NCBI GenBank assembly: GCA_963719855.1
Contig: CAVRDK010000007.1
Span: 14,149-78,148 of the forward strand
Length of the DNA: 64,000 nt
Source of the DNA: CAIQPV01 sp963719855
GTDB lineage: Bacteria > Pseudomonadota > Gammaproteobacteria > Burkholderiales > Gallionellaceae
Reading direction: 5' to 3'
Part shown: one piece after another, positions 36,669-44,605 of the stretch
How the letters are laid out: every line of letters starts with the position of its first letter
Numbering within the stretch: position 1 is the first letter of the stretch
Notes under the pieces: model-generated
The model's input: only the letters and a program-made list of their open reading frames with translations
The model's database searches: none
What the model was told of the DNA's origin: nothing
Position numbers and translations under genes: made by a program

Positions 36669-37964
36669 CTACTTTTCTGTTTGTTTTGGCGCATTCTCAT
36701 CACGCGCCTTGATCACTTTCCACGACACCTTATAGCGCCGCTCCAACTCACCCAAGTAGGGTGGAAGATTTTCATTGATGATCATCTGCCTGATACGATC
36801 ATGTACTTCCGCGTATGTTTTCTGCCCTTTGGCTTGACGCTCAAGAATCATCAGCAGATGAAACCCCGCCTTTGTCTCAATTACTTCACTGAGCTGGTCA
36901 TTTTCCAGCTTGCCTAATGCTTTTTCGAGTTCCGGCATTCCATGTCCTGCGACAACCCAGCCCATATCACCATTTTGTTTTTTTCCAACCGGATCGATAC
37001 TTACTTCGCCTGCCAGGGTAAACAAGCTTTCACCATTAAGGATTCGTGTCCGCAAGGCTTCGGCCTCTTTACGCGTGCTCACCACCAACTGGCCGATATG
37101 AAGACGCTCCGGGATCATGGCTACCTCTGGATGCTTGTCAAACCATTCATGCATGGTCTTCTCATTCGGAATCCATTCCTTGGTTTTGGTTTCCATCATG
37201 ACAGCCGGCAGTTGTTCGCTCTGGTATTGTTTCAACTTGTCGTCGATATTGACGCCTTCTTTTTCAGCTGCTTTTGCAACCAATAGCAATTCGCCGCGAT
37301 TGTAGAGGTGTTCCTTCACCCATTCAGGGTTCGGTAGTGTCGGATATTCATTGACATCGACAATATCGGCGTATTTGATCTTGAAACTGTTCCCTTCCAT
37401 CAGCACGGTATCCGCTTTGACCCCTGCTTTTATACGGTCCTCATGCAACTTGGTTTTGTCATGCTGCAGCATGTTGCGCAAGGTGGTCACTTTAAAGGTC
37501 TGATACTGCTGAGCAACGTATGCCGACTTGGCCGCAGTCAAGCCTTCATTATTGCCCTTGTACTGATGCTTCATTGCAGCCAGTGTATCCGCCGGAATTA
37601 CGATGCGTTCACGCAGCTTATCCATATAGAAACGATAAAGCAGTCCAAGGCGGAATTCTTCAATGCCTTGTTGATATGCCTTGGATTTGTCCAAACCCAG
37701 TCTTCGTGCTTCAAGCGCCAATAGGCGCGCAGCAACCAATCGCCGTAGCATATCTCCACGCAGACCAGCCTGATCATTCTCATCCATCGAAGCCTGCTGA
37801 GTTTCAAAAGGCGAACTGGCCATTGCAGAATTCAGGTCGTCGGAGGTGACTTGTTGTGTGTCAATCGTAACCAGCACCTGCGACGTAGCGTTTGCCTGAA
37901 GCGGAACGGTTGTAAGCACTAAAGCTAACATCAGAATCTTAAGCAAATATCTATCAATTTTCAT
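36669..37964 (-). CDS. Periplasmic peptidyl-prolyl cis-trans isomerase, parvulin (SurA/PpiC-like)
   Basis: Exported foldase of 431 residues. A signal peptide (LLKILMLALVLTTVPLQANA) precedes a SurA-N-like helical region (LRGDMLRRLVAARLLALEAR). A single parvulin domain follows near residues 290-390: RLHIGQLVVSTRKEAEALRT, LAGEVSIDPVGKKQNGDMGW and ETKAGFHLLMILERQ. The C-terminus is charged. It is upstream of, and coupled with, the TlpA-like gene and downstream of the seven-haem cytochrome gene, so it may fold cytochromes or outer-membrane partners of this cluster (inference). Confidence 0.9.
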   Translation of the reverse strand: MKIDRYLLKILMLALVLTTVPLQANATSQVLVTIDTQQVTSDDLNSAMASSPFETQQASMDENDQAGLRGDMLRRLVAARLLALEARRLGLDKSKAYQQGIEEFRLGLLYRFYMDKLRERIVIPADTLAAMKHQYKGNNEGLTAAKSAYVAQQYQTFKVTTLRNMLQHDKTKLHEDRIKAGVKADTVLMEGNSFKIKYADIVDVNEYPTLPNPEWVKEHLYNRGELLLVAKAAEKEGVNIDDKLKQYQSEQLPAVMMETKTKEWIPNEKTMHEWFDKHPEVAMIPERLHIGQLVVSTRKEAEALRTRILNGESLFTLAGEVSIDPVGKKQNGDMGWVVAGHGMPELEKALGKLENDQLSEVIETKAGFHLLMILERQAKGQKTYAEVHDRIRQMIINENLPPYLGELERRYKVSWKVIKARDENAPKQTEK

Positions 37965-38010
37965 TCGATCAATTCTTTCTTCGTTAAAGTGAAGCTGCTT
38001 CTGATGCGAT

Positions 38011-38132
38011 ATGCCATTTCAAACCTGAAAAATAACATGTTGGAGTAGAGGACTCCCGACAACGCCAAAGATTATCGGATGGGGGCCGTTCCCACAATTG
38101 AAATTTATCTTGTTTCAATTAGAAATGGAATT
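38011..38132. repeat. Decayed relative of the 30159 MITE-like element
   Basis: It shares blocks AACATGTTGG, CTCCCGACAA, TTCCCACAATTGAAATTTAT and AATTAGAAATGGAATTA in the same order with 30159-30246. Its left inverted end is largely lost (ATGCCATTTC). It lies between the parvulin gene and the terminator of the seven-haem cytochrome gene. Confidence 0.6.
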
Positions 38133-38167
38133 AATAACGTAATTCCTACCAAAATCGGAACATAAGC

Positions 38168-38193
38168 AAATCGGGGGCAGATGCCCCCGATTT
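38168..38193 (-). terminator. Rho-independent terminator after the seven-haem cytochrome gene
   Basis: A strong 11-bp stem AAATCGGGGGC / GCCCCCGATTT with a four-base loop lies 46 bases after the cytochrome stop. The T-rich tail on the minus strand is short (TTTGCTT), and the plus strand also has TTTGTTT, so it may act both ways. Confidence 0.7.
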
Positions 38194-38238
38194 GTTTAAA
38201 TCATCACTGATTTATCCTGCCTGGCAAGTCATACCTGA

Positions 38239-40620
38239 TTACTTCTTATCAGGTACCTTACCGCCAAGGTCAGGTGCATTTGCATGCATCCAGCTTACCG
38301 CAGCATCGTAGTTATGCAGGATTGGCTTGCCATCCCACACATGTTCCTTCTTGTCTGCAATGTTAGGTACACCTTCCTTGTTCGTTTCATGGCAGGAGGC
38401 ACACTTGAACGGACCATGCGATCCATCCGGGTTGTACTGTGCTGCCTGTTTGTAGGTAGTAACGTCAGTAGTAGGCGTTACCGGATAGAGACCATGAATC
38501 GATTGGTGACAGGATTGGCATGCCAAACCTGAATGGCCCTTGGAATAACGCATGTTGCTATACTTGCCCGGCTGGTTGATCGGGTAAGCCACGCCACCTT
38601 GACCTTCGACATACGGTGCAGCGTGGCAATCCGCGCAATGCGGGGCGCCTGGCGACAACCAATAGTCACGACCATCAGTCGCGGCATCGTAAGGCACGGC
38701 AGTTGCACCGGTGGCACCTGCTGGCAGCTTCAGTGTTTTGACATCAACAGCCGGATTGGCAGACAGTATTGACACGCTGATGTCACCATCCTCATCCTTG
38801 CTCACCAACGGACCGTTGCCCTGCAGCGCAATAACGGCAATGTCAGGAACCATACGTTTAGCTGCCCATGTCTTCAGAATACCCGATTGTTCTGGAGTAT
38901 CTTCACCTTTGCTGTTGAGTACAACCTTCGGATCAAGGTACTTGGCCTTCAATTCGTCGGTAGTGATGCCTATGGCAGCGGCAATTTCATCCAGCGATTT
39001 ATTGCGGATAGTTGTGCCTGTTTGTTTAAAGGCATTGGTCAGGTTGTCACGTTGATAAAGTTCGCGAGACAGCTGGCTATGGCAGTTGGTGCACCACAGA
39101 CCCTTGCCACCCTTGTCATTCCCGATTTTGGATACATTGTCCTGCAACCACTTACCAATGGAATTCAGGTGTTCAGGAGTCTCTGCGCCATCCTTGTCCT
39201 TGTTCCGGTTAGCATGGACATCGCGACCGACGAAACAGCCACCTGCCGCATCGCGGTTATCGCCTTGGGCGTAGTTGTTTTTACCCTCTGGTGTGATCGG
39301 ATAGTTAGCCATTTTGCCATCCTGACGGTGCGCCGGGTGACAGCCTTGGCAGAGACCAGTGCGGCCATCCGAGTCGGGCATTGGCTGCTTGGTTTGGTGA
39401 ACCGTATGCATGGCTTGGGTCAAAGCTTGAGGCTTAACTTCTTTGCCGGTTCTCGGGTCTTTGAAAGGCTTGGACTGCAGCACACCGATAACGTTGTCGG
39501 CATGGCACTTCTGGCACAGTACCGGGTCACGGCCCAGACGGTTATCGAGCGACCGGCTATTAGCATTGTAATTCTTCAAGAAACTGGTACCGGCCTTGTC
39601 GTCATGCATTTCCATAATGGAAATAGAAGTCGCCTTCAGGTTGGCAATCCAGTCACTTGCGCCAAGTCCTTTCCAGAATTCACGCTCTTGTTTGTAGAGA
39701 TTGAATTTGTCGCCATTGGCTGTCTTGTTGCTGTGGCAGTTTGCACAGTTAGGAATGTCGATAGGATTGGTACCAACAAAACGAACCGGCTTACCCGAAT
39801 GTGAATCGATGACTGGCGCGCCAGTCTTCGCATCGACCATGCTCACCCATGCTTCCTGGAATGGCTGAATATCCGCCTCGGTCAGGGATAAAATATCGCC
39901 TGATGCGGCACGATCGCCGAATGGAGTCAATGGCAACCCGAGTGCGTCCCAGATGCCTGGGTTGGTCAACACGATAGGCACATTGTCCAATACCGATGAT
40001 TTGGTAAAGACAATAGTTCCTTTGTCGCCGGTGTAGTGGAGATGTCCACCCTTCATCGGACTAGGCACTGCGGCACCAGCCGGGCCGTTGTCACGAGGAA
40101 CTGGAATCTGAACACCTACAAACAGCTTTTCCTTGTCGGCACTGGTTCCCTTAGGGTTGGTACCTTTCAGATCCTTATACACATACAGGTGAGAGAAGTA
40201 GGCATCGGCTACGTTTTCACCTTTAGTATATTTGCCGTCGCCGTTGATGTCATAAGGCACATCCCAATATTTGAGCTTGCTACCTTCCGAGAAGGTGTTA
40301 TCAATATGGCCATATTCCAGTTTAAAGCGCTTATTGCCATCAACCAGTACAGAAGGATCTGCGCTGTCGGCCTCTAGCAGTTCCGGGAACTTGCGCGCGC
40401 CTGTGGAGGTTTTTATGACCTGGCTTTGAATTGAGTTGTAGGGAGGAAGCACACAGCAGTAGGTAAAGTCAAACCCGGTGCAGTGCATGCCTAATTCATA
40501 GTTGATAGTTATGTTGTAATCATTTTTCGGCTTAGACGAAGCATTAAGCTCTTCAGCATTTGCGCAGCCTACTGCAAACGCCAAACCCAACACTCCCGCC
40601 ACTAAGGCTTTTATATTCAC
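38239..40620 (-). CDS. Periplasmic multihaem cytochrome c (seven CXXCH motifs)
   Basis: Exported protein of 793 residues with a signal peptide (ALVAGVLGLAFAVGCANA). Seven CXXCH sites are visible: CANCH, CQKCH, CQGCH, CTNCH, CADCH, CQSCH and CASCH, all in the central and C-terminal parts. The first ~250 residues are haem-free and carry a striking cysteine motif, NYELGMHCTGFDFTYCC, and a Ca-binding-like loop DINGDGKYTKGE. The start is GTG 40620 with AAGGGGG eight bases upstream. No transmembrane segment is seen after the signal. I do not recognise a named cytochrome class (it is not MtoA, OTR or NrfA by motif layout). With the tetrahaem and dihaem genes nearby it probably moves electrons across the periplasm. 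Confidence 0.88.
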   Translation of the reverse strand: MNIKALVAGVLGLAFAVGCANAEELNASSKPKNDYNITINYELGMHCTGFDFTYCCVLPPYNSIQSQVIKTSTGARKFPELLEADSADPSVLVDGNKRFKLEYGHIDNTFSEGSKLKYWDVPYDINGDGKYTKGENVADAYFSHLYVYKDLKGTNPKGTSADKEKLFVGVQIPVPRDNGPAGAAVPSPMKGGHLHYTGDKGTIVFTKSSVLDNVPIVLTNPGIWDALGLPLTPFGDRAASGDILSLTEADIQPFQEAWVSMVDAKTGAPVIDSHSGKPVRFVGTNPIDIPNCANCHSNKTANGDKFNLYKQEREFWKGLGASDWIANLKATSISIMEMHDDKAGTSFLKNYNANSRSLDNRLGRDPVLCQKCHADNVIGVLQSKPFKDPRTGKEVKPQALTQAMHTVHQTKQPMPDSDGRTGLCQGCHPAHRQDGKMANYPITPEGKNNYAQGDNRDAAGGCFVGRDVHANRNKDKDGAETPEHLNSIGKWLQDNVSKIGNDKGGKGLWCTNCHSQLSRELYQRDNLTNAFKQTGTTIRNKSLDEIAAAIGITTDELKAKYLDPKVVLNSKGEDTPEQSGILKTWAAKRMVPDIAVIALQGNGPLVSKDEDGDISVSILSANPAVDVKTLKLPAGATGATAVPYDAATDGRDYWLSPGAPHCADCHAAPYVEGQGGVAYPINQPGKYSNMRYSKGHSGLACQSCHQSIHGLYPVTPTTDVTTYKQAAQYNPDGSHGPFKCASCHETNKEGVPNIADKKEHVWDGKPILHNYDAAVSWMHANAPDLGGKVPDKK

Positions 40621-41036
40621 GGAATACCCCCTTGATGTTGTTATTTCAAAAAAAACTCATACAGAACCAGCCAAGTGAGACACAATCACTGGTTAAGGCA
40701 TACGATACTGCAAAATCGCCAATGCCTTGGCCAGCTTCCAACCCCCCTCCAACACTCTATTTAAAGCCTACAACGGTGAAAATAAACAACTAAAATATAA
40801 CAAAATCAATACCCCTAAAGCAACATAATGATGCGATTAAGCTTTGAGTGTCTATAGCCAATATGGGCAATATTGGCATAGCTCATTAGGGGTATCTTTT
40901 AATACCCATTTTATAAGTCTACTGCAAAATTCCGCAATACGAACGAAAAATTATGTTTGAAGGCAAAAAAGCGGAGAACAGGCAACCATTGCGTCAGTCG
41001 CTTCTAATGGCAACCTCACCCCATATGCCAAAATAA
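40621..41036. other. AT-rich upstream region of the seven-haem cytochrome gene
   Basis: No gene is seen in these ~415 bases. They hold an interrupted palindrome GCCAATATGGGCAATATTGGC at 40857-40877 and a second one (GGGGTAT...AATACCC) about 15 bases later. Both are in a position suited to regulate the cytochrome gene on the minus strand, whose start is about 240 bases away. No terminator for the upstream NapC-type gene is obvious. Confidence 0.45.
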
Positions 41037-41666
41037 TTATTTCCCTCCTGGATTATCCCCCTCATGTGACCGGGGCAGTTTATGCGCTATTCCTTTATGG
41101 CAATCAATACAAGTTTTCCCGGAGCCTGCCATTGCGGCCTCAGTATGCTTGCTGCTTGCATGCTTGTCTTGTGCATTCATATCCATCGAATCGAAGCTGT
41201 GGCAATTGCGACATCCGATCGAATCCGACTCCTTCATGCGCGCCCATTCGTCTTTTGCCATTTCCATTCGTTTGGCTTCGAATTTTTCTGGGGTATTGAT
41301 GGAACCCACAATCTCTCCCCAAACATCCTGGCTTGCCTCAAGCTTGCGATACATCATTTTGAACCAATTCTTTTTCGGAACATGGCAATCTGAGCAGAGT
41401 GCTCTCACGCCCGCTTGATTGGAATAGTGAATGGTCTTTTTATATTCTTCCAGGTTCTCTCTCATGTCGTGGCAGGAAGTACAGAACTCAATTGAGTGAG
41501 TCACCTCAACTGTTTGCGTAAAGCCTCCAATGATGCCAGCCACAATCAACAAACCTGCCAGACCAAACAGTGAACATCGGCAGAACGGATTACGCAATTT
41601 CTGCCAGAATCCCCCGGAACATTCTTTTTTAGGATCGGAACATTCTGTTTGAGTAGCCTTTACCAT
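41037..41666 (-). CDS. NapC/NirT-family membrane tetrahaem cytochrome c
   Basis: Inner-membrane quinol-linked cytochrome of 209 residues. A Cys-rich cytosolic N-terminus (QTECSDPKKECSGG) precedes one membrane anchor (SLFGLAGLLIVAGIIGGF). Four CXXCH sites follow: EFCTSCHDM, ALCSDCHVP, IGCRNCHSF and KTCIDCHKG. Spacing and the EYKKTIHYSNQAGVRALC segment match NapC/NirT/CymA proteins, which exchange electrons between the quinone pool and periplasmic partners. No nitrate or nitrite reductase genes are here; context points to coupling with the adjacent cytochromes. Confidence 0.92.
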   Translation of the reverse strand: MVKATQTECSDPKKECSGGFWQKLRNPFCRCSLFGLAGLLIVAGIIGGFTQTVEVTHSIEFCTSCHDMRENLEEYKKTIHYSNQAGVRALCSDCHVPKKNWFKMMYRKLEASQDVWGEIVGSINTPEKFEAKRMEMAKDEWARMKESDSIGCRNCHSFDSMDMNAQDKHASSKHTEAAMAGSGKTCIDCHKGIAHKLPRSHEGDNPGGK

Positions 41667-41756
41667 TTCCCCACTTCTCCCCGAAATTACTCATTGCCGA
41701 CTTCAACCCCTAATCAAAAGGGGAGTGCACGGTCTATAGTTTTAGTTTAGCTACTT

Positions 41757-42386
41757 CTACTTGTTGATACTAGCGTAGTAATTGATAAGCGCGTCAACAT
41801 CATCCTTGCTGAGGTCATCCATTTTTACCTTCATTTTTTTAGCGATTGGCCGCTTGCCGGTTTTGAATTCATCGAACGCCTGCTTAAGGTAAGGTATCCA
41901 CTGACCCGCCGGCATACCGGCATCGTCTTTGGCAACTGTCCCACCTTCAGAGTGGCATTTTTCGCAGTTCATTTCGTGTATATCTTTACCCTTCGCTGCC
42001 AATGCCGGATCAAACTTTTGTTTGGCGCGGACAAATTTCTTTTTGGCAAAATACTCCGCCAGCTGCTTTATGTCATTGCCGCTCAGATCCTTGACCATTT
42101 TGCACATATCTGTTTTTGTACCCTTTTTGCTTCCAGACTTGTATTCAGTCTCGGGACAATTTCTTTCCTTATCCTTGTATGCCTTCAGATTGTTGACAAG
42201 AAATTCCTCAGAATACCCGCCTATGATTGGCACATCAGATTCGGTACTGGCCCCACCTTTGCCATGGCAGCTTGCACAGGTCTCGACCAGCTTGCCCACA
42301 TCAGCCGCCCAAACACCGTTTATAAGAGAAAAATTGAATACAGCTACGCAAACCAACAATGTATATTCGATATGTTTTTTCGTCAT
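41757..42386 (-). CDS. Dihaem cytochrome c (c4-like)
   Basis: Exported cytochrome of 209 residues with a signal peptide (LLVCVAVFNFSLINGVWA). Two cytochrome c domains bind haem at CASCHGKGG (residue ~37) and CEKCHSEGG (residue ~140). The overall plan is that of cytochrome c4, but the second domain is Lys-rich and the linker (YKSGSKKGTKTDMC) has two extra cysteines. It is likely a soluble electron carrier between the NapC-type protein or AprBA/SoeABC and terminal acceptors (inference). It lies 90 bp upstream of the NapC-type gene on the same strand. Confidence 0.9.
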   Translation of the reverse strand: MTKKHIEYTLLVCVAVFNFSLINGVWAADVGKLVETCASCHGKGGASTESDVPIIGGYSEEFLVNNLKAYKDKERNCPETEYKSGSKKGTKTDMCKMVKDLSGNDIKQLAEYFAKKKFVRAKQKFDPALAAKGKDIHEMNCEKCHSEGGTVAKDDAGMPAGQWIPYLKQAFDEFKTGKRPIAKKMKVKMDDLSKDDVDALINYYASINK

Positions 42387-42614
42387 GATTTTAGACCTTC
42401 TTGCAGAACTATTTTTAAATCGAAGCGCAATGACAATTGATGTATGAATTCTAGCACCGAAAAGACTGCGCTTCCTAATTATTGCGGTAATTCCTCATAT
42501 TTTTACCGCATTCTCCAACTCTTCAAAATCGTATCAGTTATGGTTATCGTCGACTATCCGGACTCATTCAGTCCGTAACTCAAACCACCGACGTTGGTCA
42601 GTGAACGTCTAGTC

Positions 42615-43514
42615 TTACTCATGGACGGCCTGCTGCAACGCCTTGCGGATCGCCTCCGGGGAACTCATGATACTCATGAAGCTGTTATTGCCCATCATGG
42701 ATAGGTCAGGGAAATCTATAGCGATGCGGAAACGAGCATAGAGCGCATAAATGTCCTTACCGGAAACCAGCACTTCGTAGGGCAGGTGGGCAGTAGACCT
42801 GATGTCGCGGGAATCAATTACGCTCATGATGAATTTGTCGTCCATGTATTTCTGCGCTTCCGTGGCACCCTTCATGCCAACCCCGAACAGCATTTCCTGT
42901 TTGCCCGGAACTTCTACTTGGTAAACCTTACTCACACCGTTTTTGCCAGCCGCCAGTCCCTTCTCGACGGCTTTCACCGCTTCGTCATGGCTGCCGTAAC
43001 TGGCCAACAGACTGGGTTCATTAAAGTATTCCATACCTATCGTGTAATGGTATTTACGCGCAGCGCTTGCTGTCATGCCCTTTGCACCGAAGTCTTCCAC
43101 CTTGCCCAACGCGGTTTCCAGCTTGGCGCGCACGTCTTTGAGGTCGCCCTTCATCCGGTAGATATTGGCCATATAAACCGGGTTGGTATAGCTCACCTGG
43201 ATTTCATTTTTGACCTTTGTCACAGATACCCGCTGAATCGCGCCGAAACCACCGTGTTCTGAATTGGCGGCATTGCTCTTTAGTTCATCGCTGGTCACAA
43301 CGATGACTTCCGCATCGGGGTAGGGAGAATAAGCGCCAACCACGGTAAATCCATTGGCGGTCAGCGCCGTTTTTGCCGCCTCGGTTTTTTGTTCCAGCGT
43401 GCCAGGTCCTTTTGATCCCAATACGAAAGGCTTGAGTATTTCATCATCGGCCAATGCTTGGCCTGCGCCCAGCAGCAACATGGCAGCCAGAAATATGTTT
43501 TTCAATATGTTCAT
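42615..43514 (-). CDS. Exported protein of unknown function in the apr locus
   Basis: 299 residues with a clear signal peptide (IFLAAMLLLGAGQALA) and a good ribosome binding site (AAGGAAAG) before ATG 43514. There are no CXXCH motifs and no cysteines in obvious clusters. The mature part looks alpha/beta: VVGAYSPYPDAEVIVVTSDE, GGFGAIQRVSVTKVKNEIQ, KYHYTIGMEYFNEP and LPYEVLVSGKDIYALYARFR. The N-terminal half faintly resembles DUF302-type folds, but I cannot assign a family. It lies between the YkgJ-type gene and the cytochrome genes, downstream of aprBA, so a role in sulfur oxidation or its electron transfer is inferred from position only. Confidence 0.75.
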   Translation of the reverse strand: MNILKNIFLAAMLLLGAGQALADDEILKPFVLGSKGPGTLEQKTEAAKTALTANGFTVVGAYSPYPDAEVIVVTSDELKSNAANSEHGGFGAIQRVSVTKVKNEIQVSYTNPVYMANIYRMKGDLKDVRAKLETALGKVEDFGAKGMTASAARKYHYTIGMEYFNEPSLLASYGSHDEAVKAVEKGLAAGKNGVSKVYQVEVPGKQEMLFGVGMKGATEAQKYMDDKFIMSVIDSRDIRSTAHLPYEVLVSGKDIYALYARFRIAIDFPDLSMMGNNSFMSIMSSPEAIRKALQQAVHE

Positions 43515-43612
43515 AGTCTTTCCTTTTTATTTATCATGAAAATAAAGGGGCACCTCTAAAATCAATCCCCACGTAGGTTGACCTACAAAGCTATCAACTG
43601 TTTTCCCCAGAC

Positions 43613-44515
43613 TCAATCATCGTGCTCTTCGTACATCTCATCCTGTTCCGCCACACGCCGTTCCACCGCTTCCTGTTCCATGCGCTGCACTTTTTCATGG
43701 TAGCGCACCATGCGTTTAGTGGCGGCATCCTGTTTTAGCGGAATGGTGTTTTCCCCGAACAGAATTTGCTTGAGAAAACGGAAGCCGAACAGCATCAGTT
43801 TAGTGTCGTCACCGAGGATGTCTATGGTCTCTTCCGTGTCCAGGTCGTAAAGTTCGTTGAAGCCTTCGCTCACCACAAAGCTGCGGAAACGGTCAACATC
43901 GTAGCAGACCATGAAGAAAAGCTGCAAGCTTGATTTCGACGGCTTGCCCACGCTGGGGCCGGAAGATTTCTTCTTGAGAATAAGTTGACGCCAACCGCGC
44001 GCCAGTTCGTCGTATTCTTCCGCGCCTTGCTCGATGCGGTACTCGTCTATGGTCAACTCTCTGGGTTCGTTATGCCCCAGACAGTGATCCTCTTTCACTA
44101 ATGCGAAGGAATGGGTATCGGTGTATTCGTCCTGCTTGCGCATGGACAGCAACGCCACCGGGTAATAGCGGCAGGAAGTCGGGCGATCCTGATACACGCT
44201 GCATCCTTCGGCAGTCATGAAGCGGCATGCCTTGCCATTCTCTATAGGACGCAACTTCACTCCCGCGATGCCGCCCTGCTCCATCTCATAAGGTACGGTA
44301 TATTGCTGGAGGAATTCTCCGGACGAAAGGTTCAGGAGCTGTTTCAGACGCAGGATGTCGTAGGGTGTAAGCGAGATATCTATGTTGCTGCAGCAGACAT
44401 TCCAACAAGCGATACCCTTACGGCAGAGGAACCGTATCGTCTTGTTACCGTCGCACATCTCGGGCACCACCGGGCTTTCGTGGAAAGGCAGGTCGGATGC
44501 CATGTAAGTGTCCAT
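43613..44515 (-). CDS. YkgJ-family cysteine cluster protein
   Basis: Cytosolic protein of 300 residues. The N-terminal half has the CxxCxxCC-type cluster region: FLCRKGIACWNVCCSNIDIS, then KACRFMTAEGCSVYQDRPTS and CRYYPVALL. Eight conserved-looking cysteines could bind zinc or an Fe-S cluster. The C-terminal half is helical and charged and ends in an acidic tail. The family has no firmly established function. It is directly downstream (90 bp) of aprA on the same strand, which suggests a part in AprBA maturation or electron transfer (inference). Confidence 0.85.
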   Translation of the reverse strand: MDTYMASDLPFHESPVVPEMCDGNKTIRFLCRKGIACWNVCCSNIDISLTPYDILRLKQLLNLSSGEFLQQYTVPYEMEQGGIAGVKLRPIENGKACRFMTAEGCSVYQDRPTSCRYYPVALLSMRKQDEYTDTHSFALVKEDHCLGHNEPRELTIDEYRIEQGAEEYDELARGWRQLILKKKSSGPSVGKPSKSSLQLFFMVCYDVDRFRSFVVSEGFNELYDLDTEETIDILGDDTKLMLFGFRFLKQILFGENTIPLKQDAATKRMVRYHEKVQRMEQEAVERRVAEQDEMYEEHDD

Positions 44516-44605
44516 TACTTTTTTTCCTTGGTCAGGTTATAAGCGGAAAAAATCGGGCATCTCGCGATGCCCGATTTCGCCATTCAAACCTATTTACTCA
44601 CCCGC

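Noticed and set aside
41037..41666. Calling the NapC/NirT-type gene napC, nrfH or cymA
   Set aside because: No nitrate or nitrite reductase or metal-reduction partner is adjacent, and the family motifs alone do not separate these subgroups.
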